A program made the position numbers and the translations under genes. Below are positions 19,774-29,146 of a stretch of 64,000 nt of DNA, piece by piece; position 1 is the first letter of the stretch, and every line of letters begins with the position of its first letter. Source of the DNA: JAGNDO01 sp963704975 (lineage in GTDB: Bacteria; Chloroflexota; Anaerolineae; Caldilineales; Caldilineaceae); the NCBI GenBank assembly GCA_963704975.1, contig CAVPIK010000045.1:62001-126000 (forward strand), written 5' to 3'. The notes beneath the pieces were generated by a model. It was not told the DNA's origin. It searched no databases and worked only from the letters and a program-made list of their open reading frames with translations.

Positions 19774-20688
19774 ATGATTTCCTACAAAGACATTTGGCCT
19801 GATGTTTCGCCTCCGATCTGTCTCTCCACCTGCCCGCCGACAGAGCAAGTCCCCCCACCGATGTCACCATCGAAACAGGGGTCATTGACCTGGACCCCAC
19901 CCAAGCCGGTTCGACGGAAGGGTACCTTTTCCACGCGGATAAAGAGCAGATCTGTGTGCAACTGGCAGACTATGGCAAATTCCTCGCCACGACCGGGAAC
20001 TCGCTTGTCGTCCAACCCGACAGCAGATCTATCCGCCGACTTTCAAGAAACCCTGCTTCTCAGCGTCGGCATTCCCATGATCCTGCACCAGCGGGGGCGA
20101 CTCGTCCTCCACGGCAGTGCGGTGGAGATCGACGGCAAAGCTGTGGCCTTTCTGGCCTTCAGCGGTTGGGGAAAGTCCACCCTGGCCTTGGCCCTCAGTC
20201 AGGCCGGCCACCCGCTGATCACGGATGATCATATCGTGGTTGAATTCGATGCCAACGACACGCCAATCGTCACCCCCGGCTATTCCCACGTCGGGTTTAC
20301 CCCGATTCTAGCCGAGGCCGTCGGCGTGGCCGGGGAATCACTGCCCAAAATCCTGCCCGACTACGAGAAACGCATCTTTCGCCAAAACCACATGACGACC
20401 CTGGACCAGTTGCCCCTGGCCGCCATCTGTCTACTCGATTTTGGCCCTGCCCAGCAGATCGACCCCATACCGTCTAATACGGCGCTCCTCGAACTGGTGC
20501 GCCACACCTTTGTCGCCAGATATCTCTTGGGATCCGAGACCCTGGGCCGTCACTTTCACCAATGCGCCAAAATCGTCTCCGCTGTGCCGGTTTACCGCTT
20601 TGTCCGCACCCATGATCTTGGGGGGCTTTCCTCAGACATCGACTTGCTGGAACGCCACTTCGCAGCCTCGTCGACAGCTTCTGCTTGA
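19774..20688 (+). CDS. HPr-kinase-like protein of the RiPP locus
   Basis: Start ATG 19774, seven bases after the B2 stop. When joined across shifts near 19820 and 20030 it gives about 305 residues: an N-terminal domain (SDLSLHLPADRAS, VTIETGVIDLDP), then LVLHGSAVEIDGKAVAF, the Walker A FSGWGKSTLALALSQAG and the HPr-kinase signature LITDDHIVVEF. HprK-like proteins in paeninodin-type lasso clusters phosphorylate the C-terminal Ser of the precursor. No HPr or PTS genes are nearby. It is the last gene of the locus; hemH starts 240 bases further on and no cyclase lies between. Confidence 0.82.
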   Translation: MISYKDIWPDVSPPICLSTCPPTEQVPPPMSPSKQGSLTWTPPKPVRRKGTFSTRIKSRSVCNWQTMANSSPRPGTRLSSNPTADLSADFQETLLLSVGIPMILHQRGRLVLHGSAVEIDGKAVAFLAFSGWGKSTLALALSQAGHPLITDDHIVVEFDANDTPIVTPGYSHVGFTPILAEAVGVAGESLPKILPDYEKRIFRQNHMTTLDQLPLAAICLLDFGPAQQIDPIPSNTALLELVRHTFVARYLLGSETLGRHFHQCAKIVSAVPVYRFVRTHDLGGLSSDIDLLERHFAASSTASA

Positions 20689-20930
20689 TTTCCCGCGAAC
20701 CGCAACCCATAACAATCTCTTCCTTGGCTATAAGCCCAGTCAGTTTGGTCGCGACCACCGCCCAACTCTCTGGGATTAACGGTCATGCTGGACCGACATT
20801 AGATCCGTACGGTGCTCTCATGGAGCATCCAACAATCAGAGGGATTGAATTGGGCATTTTTTCACAAAGTCTGGTAAAATCTATAGAAATCTATTGAATT
20901 ATACGCAAACCATCACCGAAATGTGGCTTC

Positions 20931-21971
20931 ATGAACCCTATAGATCACCTCGCCAACACCCAAGATGCTGCTGCCCCCTTGGGTGTGCTGCTCACCAATG
21001 TGGGCACGCCCGCTTCGCCCACCGCCAAGGATGTGCGCCCCTATCTGGCCCAATTTCTCGGCGACCGCCGCATCATCGACCTGCCCAAGTGGCTCTGGTA
21101 TCCGATTTTGTACGGCATCATCCTCGTCACCCGGCCCAAACGGTCGGCCAAGCTCTATGAAAAGGTGTGGACGGACGAAGGCTCGCCCCTGCTGGTGATT
21201 CTGCGCCGCCAGGCTGCCGGGATGCAGGCGCTGCTCGACCAGCGGCTCGACGTCCCGGTGAAGGTCGAGATCGGCATGGGCTATGGCTCGCCTTCGGTGG
21301 CCGATGGATTGCAGGCGTTGCAGGCCGCGGGCGCCCGGCGCATCCTCGTGCTGCCCCTCTATCCCCAATACTTCGACCACCACCACCGCGGCCACCTTTG
21401 ACGCCGTCTTTGCCGAGGTGCAGCAGTGGCGCTGGATGCCCGAACTGCGCACGGTCCACGACTATCACGATGACGAAGGCTATCTGGCCGCGCTGGAAAC
21501 GACCATTCGCGAGCAGTGGCAGACCGAGGGCCGGTCCGAGCGCCTGCTCTTCTCCTATCACGGCATCCCCAAATCCTATTCGGACCGGGGCGAACCCTAC
21601 TTTTGCGAATGTCACCACACATCCATGTTGCTGGCTGAGCGCATGGGGCTGGCCGATGACGAGTGGTTTGTCACCTTTCAATCCCGCTTTGGCCCCATCG
21701 AATGGCTCCAGCCCTACACCGATCAATCGCTGGAAGAATGGGGCGAGCAGGGCGTGGCCAGCGTGGACGCGGTCTGCCCCGGCTTCTCCGCCGACTGTTT
21801 GGAGACCATCGACGAGATTGGCCGCGAGGCCGCGGAGTCATTTCTCGAGGCTGGCGGCCAGGATTTCAACTACATTCCGGCGCTCAACGACCGTCCCGAT
21901 CATTGGCCATGCTGGCGGACATTGTGGAGCGGAATATTCAAGGCTGGATCGAATCACAAGGCATAGGGTGA
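20931..21971 (+). CDS. hemH: Ferrochelatase
   Basis: About 345 residues. It inserts Fe2+ into protoporphyrin IX (or coproporphyrin III). Motifs: LGVLLTNVGTPASPTAKDVR at the start, IGMGYGSPSVADGLQAL, LPLYPQYSSTTTAATFD (after correcting one extra T near 21372), LLFSYHGIPKSY with the catalytic His, and SVDAVCPGFSADCLETIDEI. A second shift near 21905 leads to the proper end AMLADIVERNIQGWIES. The separate oxidase gene that follows uses the next pathway intermediate. Start ATG 20931; a good ribosome binding site is not obvious. Confidence 0.93.
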
Positions 21972-22037
21972 ACGTCCCCGGCACTCGCCAAAACGGGTTT
22001 GATGTTTGAGACTTTTGGTGGCGAGTGCCGGGGACGT
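21972..22037. repeat. Perfect 19-base inverted repeat after hemH
   Basis: The left arm ACGTCCCCGGCACTCGCCA (21972-21990) is exactly complementary to 22019-22037, with a 28-base loop and no T-run. It overlaps or abuts the hemH stop. Possible RNA hairpin, or the trace of a small palindromic element. Confidence 0.8.
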
Positions 22038-22117
22038 GGGTTGACCCCCAGAGATTTCAAAGAACCGATTTTTATAGCCATATTTCGTGAAACATTTCAC
22101 ACAAGGCAAGTGAAAAC

Positions 22118-23569
22118 ATGGAAACGACGAAACGGAACGGCACCCCAGCCCCACATCGTGGTCATCGGCGGCGGCATTGCCGGGTTAAGCGCGGCGTGGC
22201 AGATCCGGCAGATGCAGGGCAACATGCGGTCCATTGCACCGTGCTGGAAGCGGACGACCGCTGGGGCGGCAAGATCGTCACCGAGCGCTTTGAGGTCGTG
22301 GACAACGGGCGGACGGTCGGCCCCTTTGTGGTCGATGCCGGGCCGGAGTCGTTTATCACCCGCAAGCCCGCGGCCTGGGATCTGGCCTGCGAATTGGGCA
22401 TGCAAGATCAGGTGATCGACCCCGGCAGCGAGACCCGCAACATTTACGTGCTCGATGAGGGCCGCCCGGTGCAGTTGCCCATGTCGCCCGTGGCCTTTGT
22501 GCGCTCCCGGCTGATCTCCACCCGGGGCAAGCTGCGCATGTTTCAGGAGCCATTCATCCCCGCCCGTCGGGATGATGGCGATGAATCGTTGGCCGATTTT
22601 GTCAGCCGCCGGCTTGGGGCGAGAGGCGTTGGACAAGTTTATCGGCCCGGTGCTCGGGGGCATCTACAACACGGACCCGGAGCAGCAGAGCATCCTCACC
22701 ACCTCGCCGATCATGCGCGAGATGGAGCGGGATGGGGCAGCCTGATGGCCGGTTCGTTTGGCCGCATGCGCACCAAGGCCAAGCTGCGCAAGGCGGCCGA
22801 GGCCAATGGCGAGACCCTGCCCCCCAGCTTCATGACCTTCCCCGACGGCGCGGACCGGCTGGTGGATGAGCTGGTGCGTCAGTTGGACAGATGCCTTGAC
22901 CTGCGTTTGAACAGCGAAGTGGTGGCGATGGAGCGGGTGGATGGGGCAGAAGGCTATCGCGTCCACCTGGCCGAGGGCGAGCCGCTTGTGGCCGATGCCA
23001 TCATCTTTGCCACCCCGGCCAATGTGGCGGCCCGGCTGTTGCAGCCCGTCGCCCCGGAGAGCGCGGCGGCGTTGGCCCAGATTCGCCATGTCGCACATCG
23101 GCACCATCTCCCTGGCCTTCCGGAGGCGGACCTGCATCTTTGCCAACCCGGTCAGCGGGCTCATGATCCCCCGGCGAGAGCAACGGCTGATCGACGCCAT
23201 GACCTTCACCTCGGCCAAATTCCCGGACCGCACCCCGGCCGGGTATGCGCTCATGCGGGTCTTCTTCGGCGGCGGCGCGCCCCACACCATCGATGCTGGA
23301 CGACGAGGCCCTGTGCGATACGGTCATGGGTGAATTGAAAAGTCTGCTGGACATTCAGGCCAAGCCCCTGGGCTATGCCATCCAGCGCTGGCCCGCCAGC
23401 TATCCCCAGGCGGATGTGGGCCACCTGGGCCGGGTGGACCGGATGGAGCGCGGGCTGCCGGCCGGTCTGGCGGTCACGGGCAGCTCCTATCGGGGGCTGG
23501 GCGTGCCGGATTGTATTGAGCAGGGGCGGGAACACGGCTGCGGCTGTGGTGCGGGCTTTGGCGGGTTGA
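22118..23569 (+). CDS. hemY: Protoporphyrinogen oxidase (flavin type)
   Basis: About 480 residues. FAD motif HIVVIGGGIAGLSAAWQIR, then EADDRWGGKIVTERFE, DAGPESFITRKPAAWDLACE and FIGPVLGGIYNTDPEQQS, and a C-terminal SYRGLGVPDCIEQGR. These are the hallmarks of the HemG/HemY oxidases that form protoporphyrin IX (or coproporphyrin III). At least five frame shifts (about 22150, 22225, 22620, 22735, 23085, 23300 and 23520). Start ATG 22118. Together with hemH and the PucC-like transporter it forms a tetrapyrrole group on one strand. Confidence 0.88.
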
Positions 23570-23706
23570 TCGGGTTCAAAAAAAGGAGGTTGTATAAATC
23601 GGCGGGAATGGCCGTTTTGCCCCCACTGCGCCAACAAATAAATGTGGCATGTCAATCTGACCTGGGCACGGCTACACCAAACTCAATCAAAAAAAGAGAG
23701 TAGATC

Positions 23707-25041
23707 ATGAAAACGCTGCTTCGTTATCTTAATTATGTTCGTCTTGCTGGCTTTCCCTTGGGCTATGGATTGACTGGCGCGCTGGTTGGCGGGACCATCA
23801 ACCGGGTGATGATCGCCGATATGGGCTTGTCGGCCACCCTGGTTGGGTTCCTTTTTGCTGTGCCGCTGCTGATTTCGCCCCTGCGGGTCTGGCTGGGCTA
23901 TCGCTCGGATGGCTACCCGATTATGGGGCGACGACGGGAGCCGTACATTGTGTTGGGGGCGTTGATTGCCGGGATCGGCATTGTGTTGGCCGTGTTGTTG
24001 GTGGTGGATGTGGTCAACGCCAGCATTTGGCTGATCCTCGGCCTGACCCTGGCCTTTGCCATCCACGGCTTTGGGCGCAACCTCTCCCACAACACCTTTC
24101 AGGCTTTGCTGTCGGACAAGTTTGCGGGGGATCAGCGGCCCCGGGCCATCACCCTGTACGAAGTGGCCACCCTGCTTGGGGCTGGTCATGGGGGCCGGGC
24201 TGCTTGGGTCAGGCGTTGGAAAGCTATGACCCGGGGCGGTTGGTCGCGGTCACCATCGGGGCCATGACCGTGGTCTTTGTGCTGAGTCTCTTGGCGGCCG
24301 GCGGCCAGGAACCCCGCACGGCCTTGGAGCGGGAAGCCACGGAGAAGGCGCGCCAGCTCTCCTTCGGCACGGCCCTGCGGGAGGTCGCCGTGGCGGATCC
24401 CCAGGTGCGGTTGTTCTTCACCCTGGTGGTCTTTACCTTTATCGGCACCCTGGCCCAGGATGTGCTGCTGGAACCCTATGGCGCGTCTGGTGTTGGGCAT
24501 GGATGTGGGGGACACCACCCGGTTGACCGCCTTTTGGGGCGTGGGCGTGCTGATCTCCATGCTGATGTCGGGCACGATTTTGATCAAATTTTTGGGCTAC
24601 AAGTTGATCTTGCGGATTGGGCTGGTCAGCAGCATTTTGGTCTTCATGGGCATCATCGCCGTGGGCGCAACGCGGCAACGCCGGCCTCTTCAAGGTCTTG
24701 TCTTTGTCATGGGGCTGGGCACGGGACTGGCCGGCGCGGGCATGTTGGCCGGCATCATCACCTTCACCACGGTGATCCGGGCCGGATTGCTCATGGGCAT
24801 CTGGGGCTTCGCCAACCTGCTGGGCCGGGCCGTGGGCAGCATTATGGGCGGGGCCGTGGTGGATATTGGCATGAATTTGACCGGCGGCAACGCGTTGGTG
24901 GCCTATTCCACGGTCTTTGGGATTGAGATCGTGATGCTGATCGTTGCGTTGTTCCTGTCCACGCGGCTGGAAGTGGGCAAGTCGTTAGCCCAGAGCGAGG
25001 AGCAGGAGACGTTGCGGGTTACGTTGGCCGCATCTGATTGA
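23707..25041 (+). CDS. PucC/BCD-family major facilitator
   Basis: About 444 residues and 12 membrane helices. Its ends are typical of the BCD (bacteriochlorophyll delivery) family: YVRLAGFPLGYGLTGALVGG, NRVMIADMGLSATLVGFLFA, SDGYPIMGRRREPYIVLGAL and a late WGFANLLGRAVGSIMGGAVV. Family members include PucC and LhaA, which act with light-harvesting complexes, but relatives also occur without them. Two frame shifts (about 24185 and 24490). The spacing to hemY is 137 bases. Likely substrate: a porphyrin or chlorophyll-like molecule, inferred only from family and neighbours. Confidence 0.85.
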
Positions 25042-25065
25042 CGACTTCGCTGCAAAAGCTATCAA

Positions 25066-25158
25066 CCTGCGAGGCGCCGAGATCGCAGAGGATTCGCAGA
25101 GAGAAACGTGTTGATTTCTCTCTGCGAATCCTTTGCGATCTCAGCGTTCTTGGCGGTT
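25066..25158. repeat. Palindromic intergenic repeat (GATCGCAGAG type)
   Basis: The arms GCGCCGAGATCGCAGAGGAT and TTCGCAGAGAGAAA are mirrored by TTTCTCTCTGCGAA and CTTTGCGATCTCAGCG. Closely related to 13538-13635 and 10135-10224. Confidence 0.8.
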
Positions 25159-25213
25159 GAAATAGTTGTCACATCGAAGCTATTTCGAGACGTTATGACC
25201 GAAAGCAAGTCAC

Positions 25214-25242
25214 TTTACCGAGTCTTCGGCCTGGGGTATACT
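25214..25242 (+). promoter_or_regulatory. Sigma70-type promoter before DUF4260 gene
   Basis: -35 TTTACC at 25214-25219, 17-base spacer, -10 TATACT at 25237-25242, 53 bases before the start codon. Confidence 0.6.
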
Positions 25243-25295
25243 TTGGGGAATCTTGGCGCGTCGCCAAGTCATTCTCGACTCCCAAAGGAAACTCC

Positions 25296-25667
25296 ATGCC
25301 CATCCTCCTCAAACTCGAATCCCTGGCCCTGTTCGTCCTGGGCATCTTTCTCTTTTCCACCCTGGACTATGCCTGGTGGTGGTTCCCCGTGTTGCTCTTG
25401 ACGCCGGATCTGAGCATGGTCGGCTATCTGGCCGGGCCACAGATCGGCGCGGGGATCTACAACCTCGTCCACCACAAGGCCGTGGGCATCGGGATCTACA
25501 TCCTGGGCGCGCTGATGTCCAGCCAACTGGCCATGCTGATCGGCGTGATCCTCTTCGCCCACTCGGCCTTTGACCGCATCTTTGGCTATGGGCTCAAATA
25601 TGCGGATGCCTTCCAGCACACCCACATGGGCTGGATTGGCAAGAACGCTAAAGGAGAACAGCCATGA
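25296..25667 (+). CDS. DUF4260 membrane protein
   Basis: 123 residues with four hydrophobic segments. Motifs YAWWWFPVLLLTPDLSMVGY, GAGIYNLVHHKAVG and AHSAFDRIFGYGLKYADAFQ with THMGWIG are the conserved blocks of DUF4260. No function is known for the family; the conserved His and Asp residues suggest a membrane enzyme or metal site, which is an inference. The stop overlaps the next start (ATGA), so it is co-translated with the acetyltransferase fusion. Confidence 0.85.
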   Translation: MPILLKLESLALFVLGIFLFSTLDYAWWWFPVLLLTPDLSMVGYLAGPQIGAGIYNLVHHKAVGIGIYILGALMSSQLAMLIGVILFAHSAFDRIFGYGLKYADAFQHTHMGWIGKNAKGEQP

Positions 25668-26613
25668 CCGTCGAGAGCGCTCAACCCACCCGCCAGTCTG
25701 TTGTCAGCCTGCGCCCGGTGACCCTGGCCAAAAGCTGCGGGATATCTTGCGCCTGGATGTGGGCGCGGCCCAGAAAAGTTTTGTCGCCCCCAACCCCATC
25801 TCCATCGCCCAGGCCCATTTCTACCCGGAGAAAGCCTGGTTCCGGGCCATCTATGCGGACGAGACGCCCGTGGGCTTTGTCATGCTCAGCGACGACACCC
25901 TGAAGCCGGAATACTTCCTGTGGCGGCTGATGATCGACGCAAAATATCAGGGCCTGGGCTTTGGCCGTCGGGCCGTAGACCGGGTGATCGACTATGTGCG
26001 CACCCGGCCTGGGGCCACCCATCTGCTGGTCAGTTGTGTGCCCGGCGAGGGCAGCCCGTGCCCCTTTTACGAGAAATTGGGCTTTGTGGCCACGGGCGAG
26101 ATCGACGACGGCGAGCATGTGTATCGACTGAATCTGGTGGCCGAAGGCGAAGATCCGCCCGCGCCGCCTCTGGCCGATCTGCCCCCGGAGGCGGCCCAGT
26201 TCGACTTCTGGATGGGCGATTGGGACGTGCGCGTGGGAAGGCGGCCAGGGCCGCAACCAGATCCGCAAGAGTCTCTGGATGGCCGGGTGGTGCTGGAGAG
26301 TTTTGACGGCTCGCCGGGGATGAACCTGCGGGGGACCAGCGTCTCGGTCTTCGATGTGGGGCTGGGCAAGTGGCGGCAGACCTGGGTGGACAACCAGGGC
26401 AGCTATCTGGATCTGACCGGCGGCTGGGAAGCCGACGCCCCGGACGGTCCGCGCATGGTCTGGACCATGCAGCGCACGGTTAATGACAAGCCTGTGCAAC
26501 TGCGCATGGTCTTCGCAAATATCACCGCCGACGCCTTTGACTGGCGATGGCAGTCCTCCGAAGACGGCGCGACCTGGCAGGATCGGTGGGCCATCCGCTA
26601 CAGCCGGCCATAA
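25664..26613 (+). CDS. GNAT acetyltransferase fused to a DUF1579-like domain
   Basis: The N-terminal half is a GNAT domain: AWFRAIYADETPVGFVMLSD, YFLWRLMIDAKYQGLGFGRR (acetyl-CoA loop) and FYEKLGFVATGEI. It resembles diamine/aminoglycoside-type acetyltransferases. The C-terminal half (FWMGDWDV, RTVNDKPVQLRMVFANIT, WRWQSSEDGATW) looks like a DUF1579-type beta-barrel. Shifts near 25730 and a compensating pair at about 26235-26275 distort it. The start ATG 25664 overlaps the DUF4260 stop. The order of the two domains in one chain is uncommon; the substrate is unknown. Confidence 0.75.
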
Positions 26614-26650
26614 GTTCGTTCTTCTCCAATCGCCCTTTCTGGAAAACCCT

Positions 26651-28126
26651 ATGAGCAAAAACCTGTTGATTCTCTGTCTGATCGGCCTGCTTGGCCTCAC
26701 CAGCTTGTTTGCTCATGCCCCTGTTGGCCCAAGATACCGGTCCCCGTGGGCCACAGCCAGCGGATGCCGTACTCCCCGGCCATTGTGGGCGGTCAGCCGG
26801 CGGACCCCGGCGAATATCCCTGGCAGGTCTTGTGCCGCACCAGTGACTACCAGTGCGGCGGCAGCCTGATCCAGCCAGGGGTGGGTGGTGACCGCGGCCC
26901 ACTGCATGTTCGACGAGAACGGTAATCCCATCCCGACCAGCCAGATCAAAGTAAGCTTGGGCGAATATCGCCCAATACGAACGATGGCACGGAACAGGTA
27001 CACGACGTTGTCCAGATCATTGTCCATCCCAGCTATAGCCCGAACGTCAACGACAACGACATTGCCCTGCTACGACTGAGCATCCCCAGCCGTGCTGAAT
27101 AGCGCAGTGGCCATGATTCCCCCGGCCACCAGCCCCCTGGTCGATTCTTTGGTCCAGGCCGGAGACACATCCACCGTCACTGGTTGGGGGAACACGACCG
27201 AGGGGGGTAACCTTTCCAGCGTGCTCATGGAGGTCAGCCTGCCCATTGTCTCAAACACATCGTGTAATCAGGCCTATGGCTTTATCACCAACAATATGCT
27301 GCTGCGCGGGCTTGGCCCAAGGCGGCAAGGACTCGTGCCAGGGAGACAGCGGCGGCCCGTTGATCGTGCCCGCTGGGGATGGATCTTGGCTGCTGGCGGG
27401 CATTGTCAGCTCCGGCGTGGCTGTGCCGCGGCCCGGCTTCCCAGGCATCTATACCCGGGTCTCCCGCTATCAGAGTTGGATCGGTCAATATGTGCCGCCA
27501 TCGGTCCGCCCACGGCCACCCCAACCGCGTCCCCGCCGCCCCCATCGCCCACGGCCACCCCGACCCCCAGCCCGACACCGACCCAAACGCCCACGCCCAC
27601 CATCACCCCCACGCCGCAGCTGCGCAATGGAGATTTTGAGCAGGGGCCAGGCGTGGCGTGGAGCGAGCAATCGAGCAACGATTTCGCCCTGGTCGTGCCC
27701 GATAACGAGTTGACCCGCATCACCCCCCACGGGGGCACCTATGCGGCCTGGCTGGGCGGTGGAACCAGCGAAACCAGCGTCCTCAGCCAGACAATGTCCA
27801 TCCGGGATGCCCATGTCTTCACCACCCTGCGCTTCTTCTATTGGATCGGTTCCGAGGAGACCACCTGCGGCAACGATACGACCACCGTGGGCTTCGGCGG
27901 GAATGAACTGATGGCCACGGACCTGTGCACGGAGACCGACACGGGAAGCTGGCAAGAAAAAATCGTGGATATGACCCTATACAACGGCCAAACCCACGAT
28001 CTCGTCTTCACCACAGCCACGGATCAAGAAAACACCAGCGACTTCTATTTGGATGACATCGCCATCACCCAAGTGCCCAACCTGTCCGAAAAGGTCTACC
28101 TGCCTACAATCCAACGGTCCAAATAA
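26651..28126 (+). CDS. Secreted trypsin-like serine protease with C-terminal domain
   Basis: Signal peptide (NLLILCLIGLLGLTSLFAH). The S1A domain has the full triad: VVTAAHCMFDENG (His), NDNDIALLRLSIP (Asp) and KDSCQGDSGGPLIV (Ser). Then follow a Thr/Pro-rich linker of repeated PTATPT/PTPT words and a C-terminal beta-sandwich (NGDFEQGP, DFYLDDIAI) ending VPNLSEKVYLPTIQRSK. At least four frame shifts (about 26715, 26880, 26975, 27090 and 27300). The Asp six residues before the Ser suggests trypsin-like cleavage after Lys/Arg. Secreted and perhaps retained at the surface through the C-terminal part. Confidence 0.88.
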
Positions 28127-28163
28127 CCAACCCAACCGCCCACCCAGCCCAAAGGACCCAGCC

Positions 28164-28640
28164 ATGAACCCAGCCAAACAACTGTCCAGCGAACTGAAGC
28201 TCAATCTTAATGTGATCACCGCCCAGACCGACGGCTTGACCCAGGCGGAAAGTCTGATCCAGCCCTCCTTCAACGCCAACTGTATGAACTGGATCCTGGG
28301 CCATATTGTGGGCGGTCGGGCCACTTTGCATCGGCTAACCGGCACCCCTACGCCCTTTGATCTGGCCCCCTACGCCCGCTTCGAACGGGACTCGCCGCCG
28401 GTGACCGGGCCGGGGGATGGCCTGCCCCTGGCTCAGATGCTGGCGGATCTGGCCGCATCCAATGACGTCCTCCTGGCCCGACTGGCCGCCATGAGCGATG
28501 AGGAGTTCGCCGCTGTGCCCGAAGGCGGCAATCGCTCTGTGGACGTCCAGTTGGGATTCTTTAGCTGGCACGAGACCTATCATGTGGGCCAAACTGAACT
28601 CCTGCGCCAGGTGGCGGGGAAGAACGATAAGATCATTTAG
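28164..28640 (+). CDS. DinB-like putative metalloenzyme
   Basis: 158 residues with the DinB helical bundle: NWILGHIVGGRATLHRL and, near the end, FFSWHETYHVGQTELLRQV, which hold the metal-ligand histidines. ATG 28164 is seven bases after AAAGGA; the frame upstream is a shadow. It is intact and followed by a clean hairpin. A second, unlike DinB protein is at 8166. Confidence 0.85.
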   Translation: MNPAKQLSSELKLNLNVITAQTDGLTQAESLIQPSFNANCMNWILGHIVGGRATLHRLTGTPTPFDLAPYARFERDSPPVTGPGDGLPLAQMLADLAASNDVLLARLAAMSDEEFAAVPEGGNRSVDVQLGFFSWHETYHVGQTELLRQVAGKNDKII

Positions 28641-28694
28641 CATCAAAGCACAAAGATCCCTCGCTGGGCGGCGAGGGATCTTTGCTCTTCGATG
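28641..28694. terminator. Bidirectional hairpin terminator
   Basis: A 13-base perfect stem AAAGATCCCTCGC/GCGAGGGATCTTT (28652-28664 and 28671-28683) extended by imperfect outer pairing. It lies between the convergent DinB and P-II genes. Confidence 0.8.
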
Positions 28695-28713
28695 CATTGT
28701 GTGGACCGACTGT

Positions 28714-29094
28714 CTACTTTTTGGCCTTGCGGGTGTCGATGTCGTCGGGATAGCTCAGGGCATCCCGGCCCCGCTCGTTGGTGCGGATGCGGATCACTTC
28801 TTCCACAGGATAGATAAAGATCACCCCATCTCCCTGCTGGCCGGTGACCGCGGCCTTGCGGATGGCCTCCACGGTACGGTCTACGTTGTCATCGCTCAAA
28901 ACGATGTTGACCTGGTATCGGGGCAGCATGTCCACCTTATAGGTCCCCGTGCGCCAGGCCAGGGTGATGCCCCCCTCCCGGCCGTGGCCGTGGACTTCGA
29001 ACACATTCATGCCCACAATGCCGATGTCGCTGAGTGCCTGCTTGACTTCCTCGAACTTCTCTTCTCGAATAAACGCTTCGATCTTTTTCGTCAT
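28714..29094 (-). CDS. glnK: Nitrogen regulatory protein P-II (GlnB/GlnK)
   Basis: 126 residues. MTKKIEAFIREEKFEEVKQA and SDIGIVGMNVFEVHGHGREG match P-II proteins. The T-loop carries a Tyr in AWRTGTYKVDMLPR at the place uridylylated in proteobacteria. GQQGDGVIFIYPVEEVIRIR is the C-terminal signature. It has about 14 more residues than usual at the end (DALSYPDDIDTRKAKK). It senses 2-oxoglutarate and ATP/ADP and docks on AmtB, encoded just upstream on the same strand (52 bases away), hence the GlnK assignment. Confidence 0.92.
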   Translation of the reverse strand: MTKKIEAFIREEKFEEVKQALSDIGIVGMNVFEVHGHGREGGITLAWRTGTYKVDMLPRYQVNIVLSDDNVDRTVEAIRKAAVTGQQGDGVIFIYPVEEVIRIRTNERGRDALSYPDDIDTRKAKK

Positions 29095-29146
29095 GGCTCT
29101 GTCCTCTATTCTGTCCCGGTAAGGGGTGAAGGCGAATGGTGGCGGA

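Noticed and set aside
20685..20897. 70-residue open frame after the kinase as the missing cyclase start
   Set aside because: GINGHAGPTLDPYG is only vaguely like an asparagine-synthetase start; there is no HRGPD-like motif and no continuation. Too weak to call.
21364..21390. Programmed frameshift in hemH
   Set aside because: No slippery heptamer or pseudoknot is apparent, and similar shifts occur in many unrelated genes of the window.
24027..24926. Long open frame overlapping the PucC-like gene
   Set aside because: Low-complexity Arg/Gly/His-rich shadow of the membrane protein frame.
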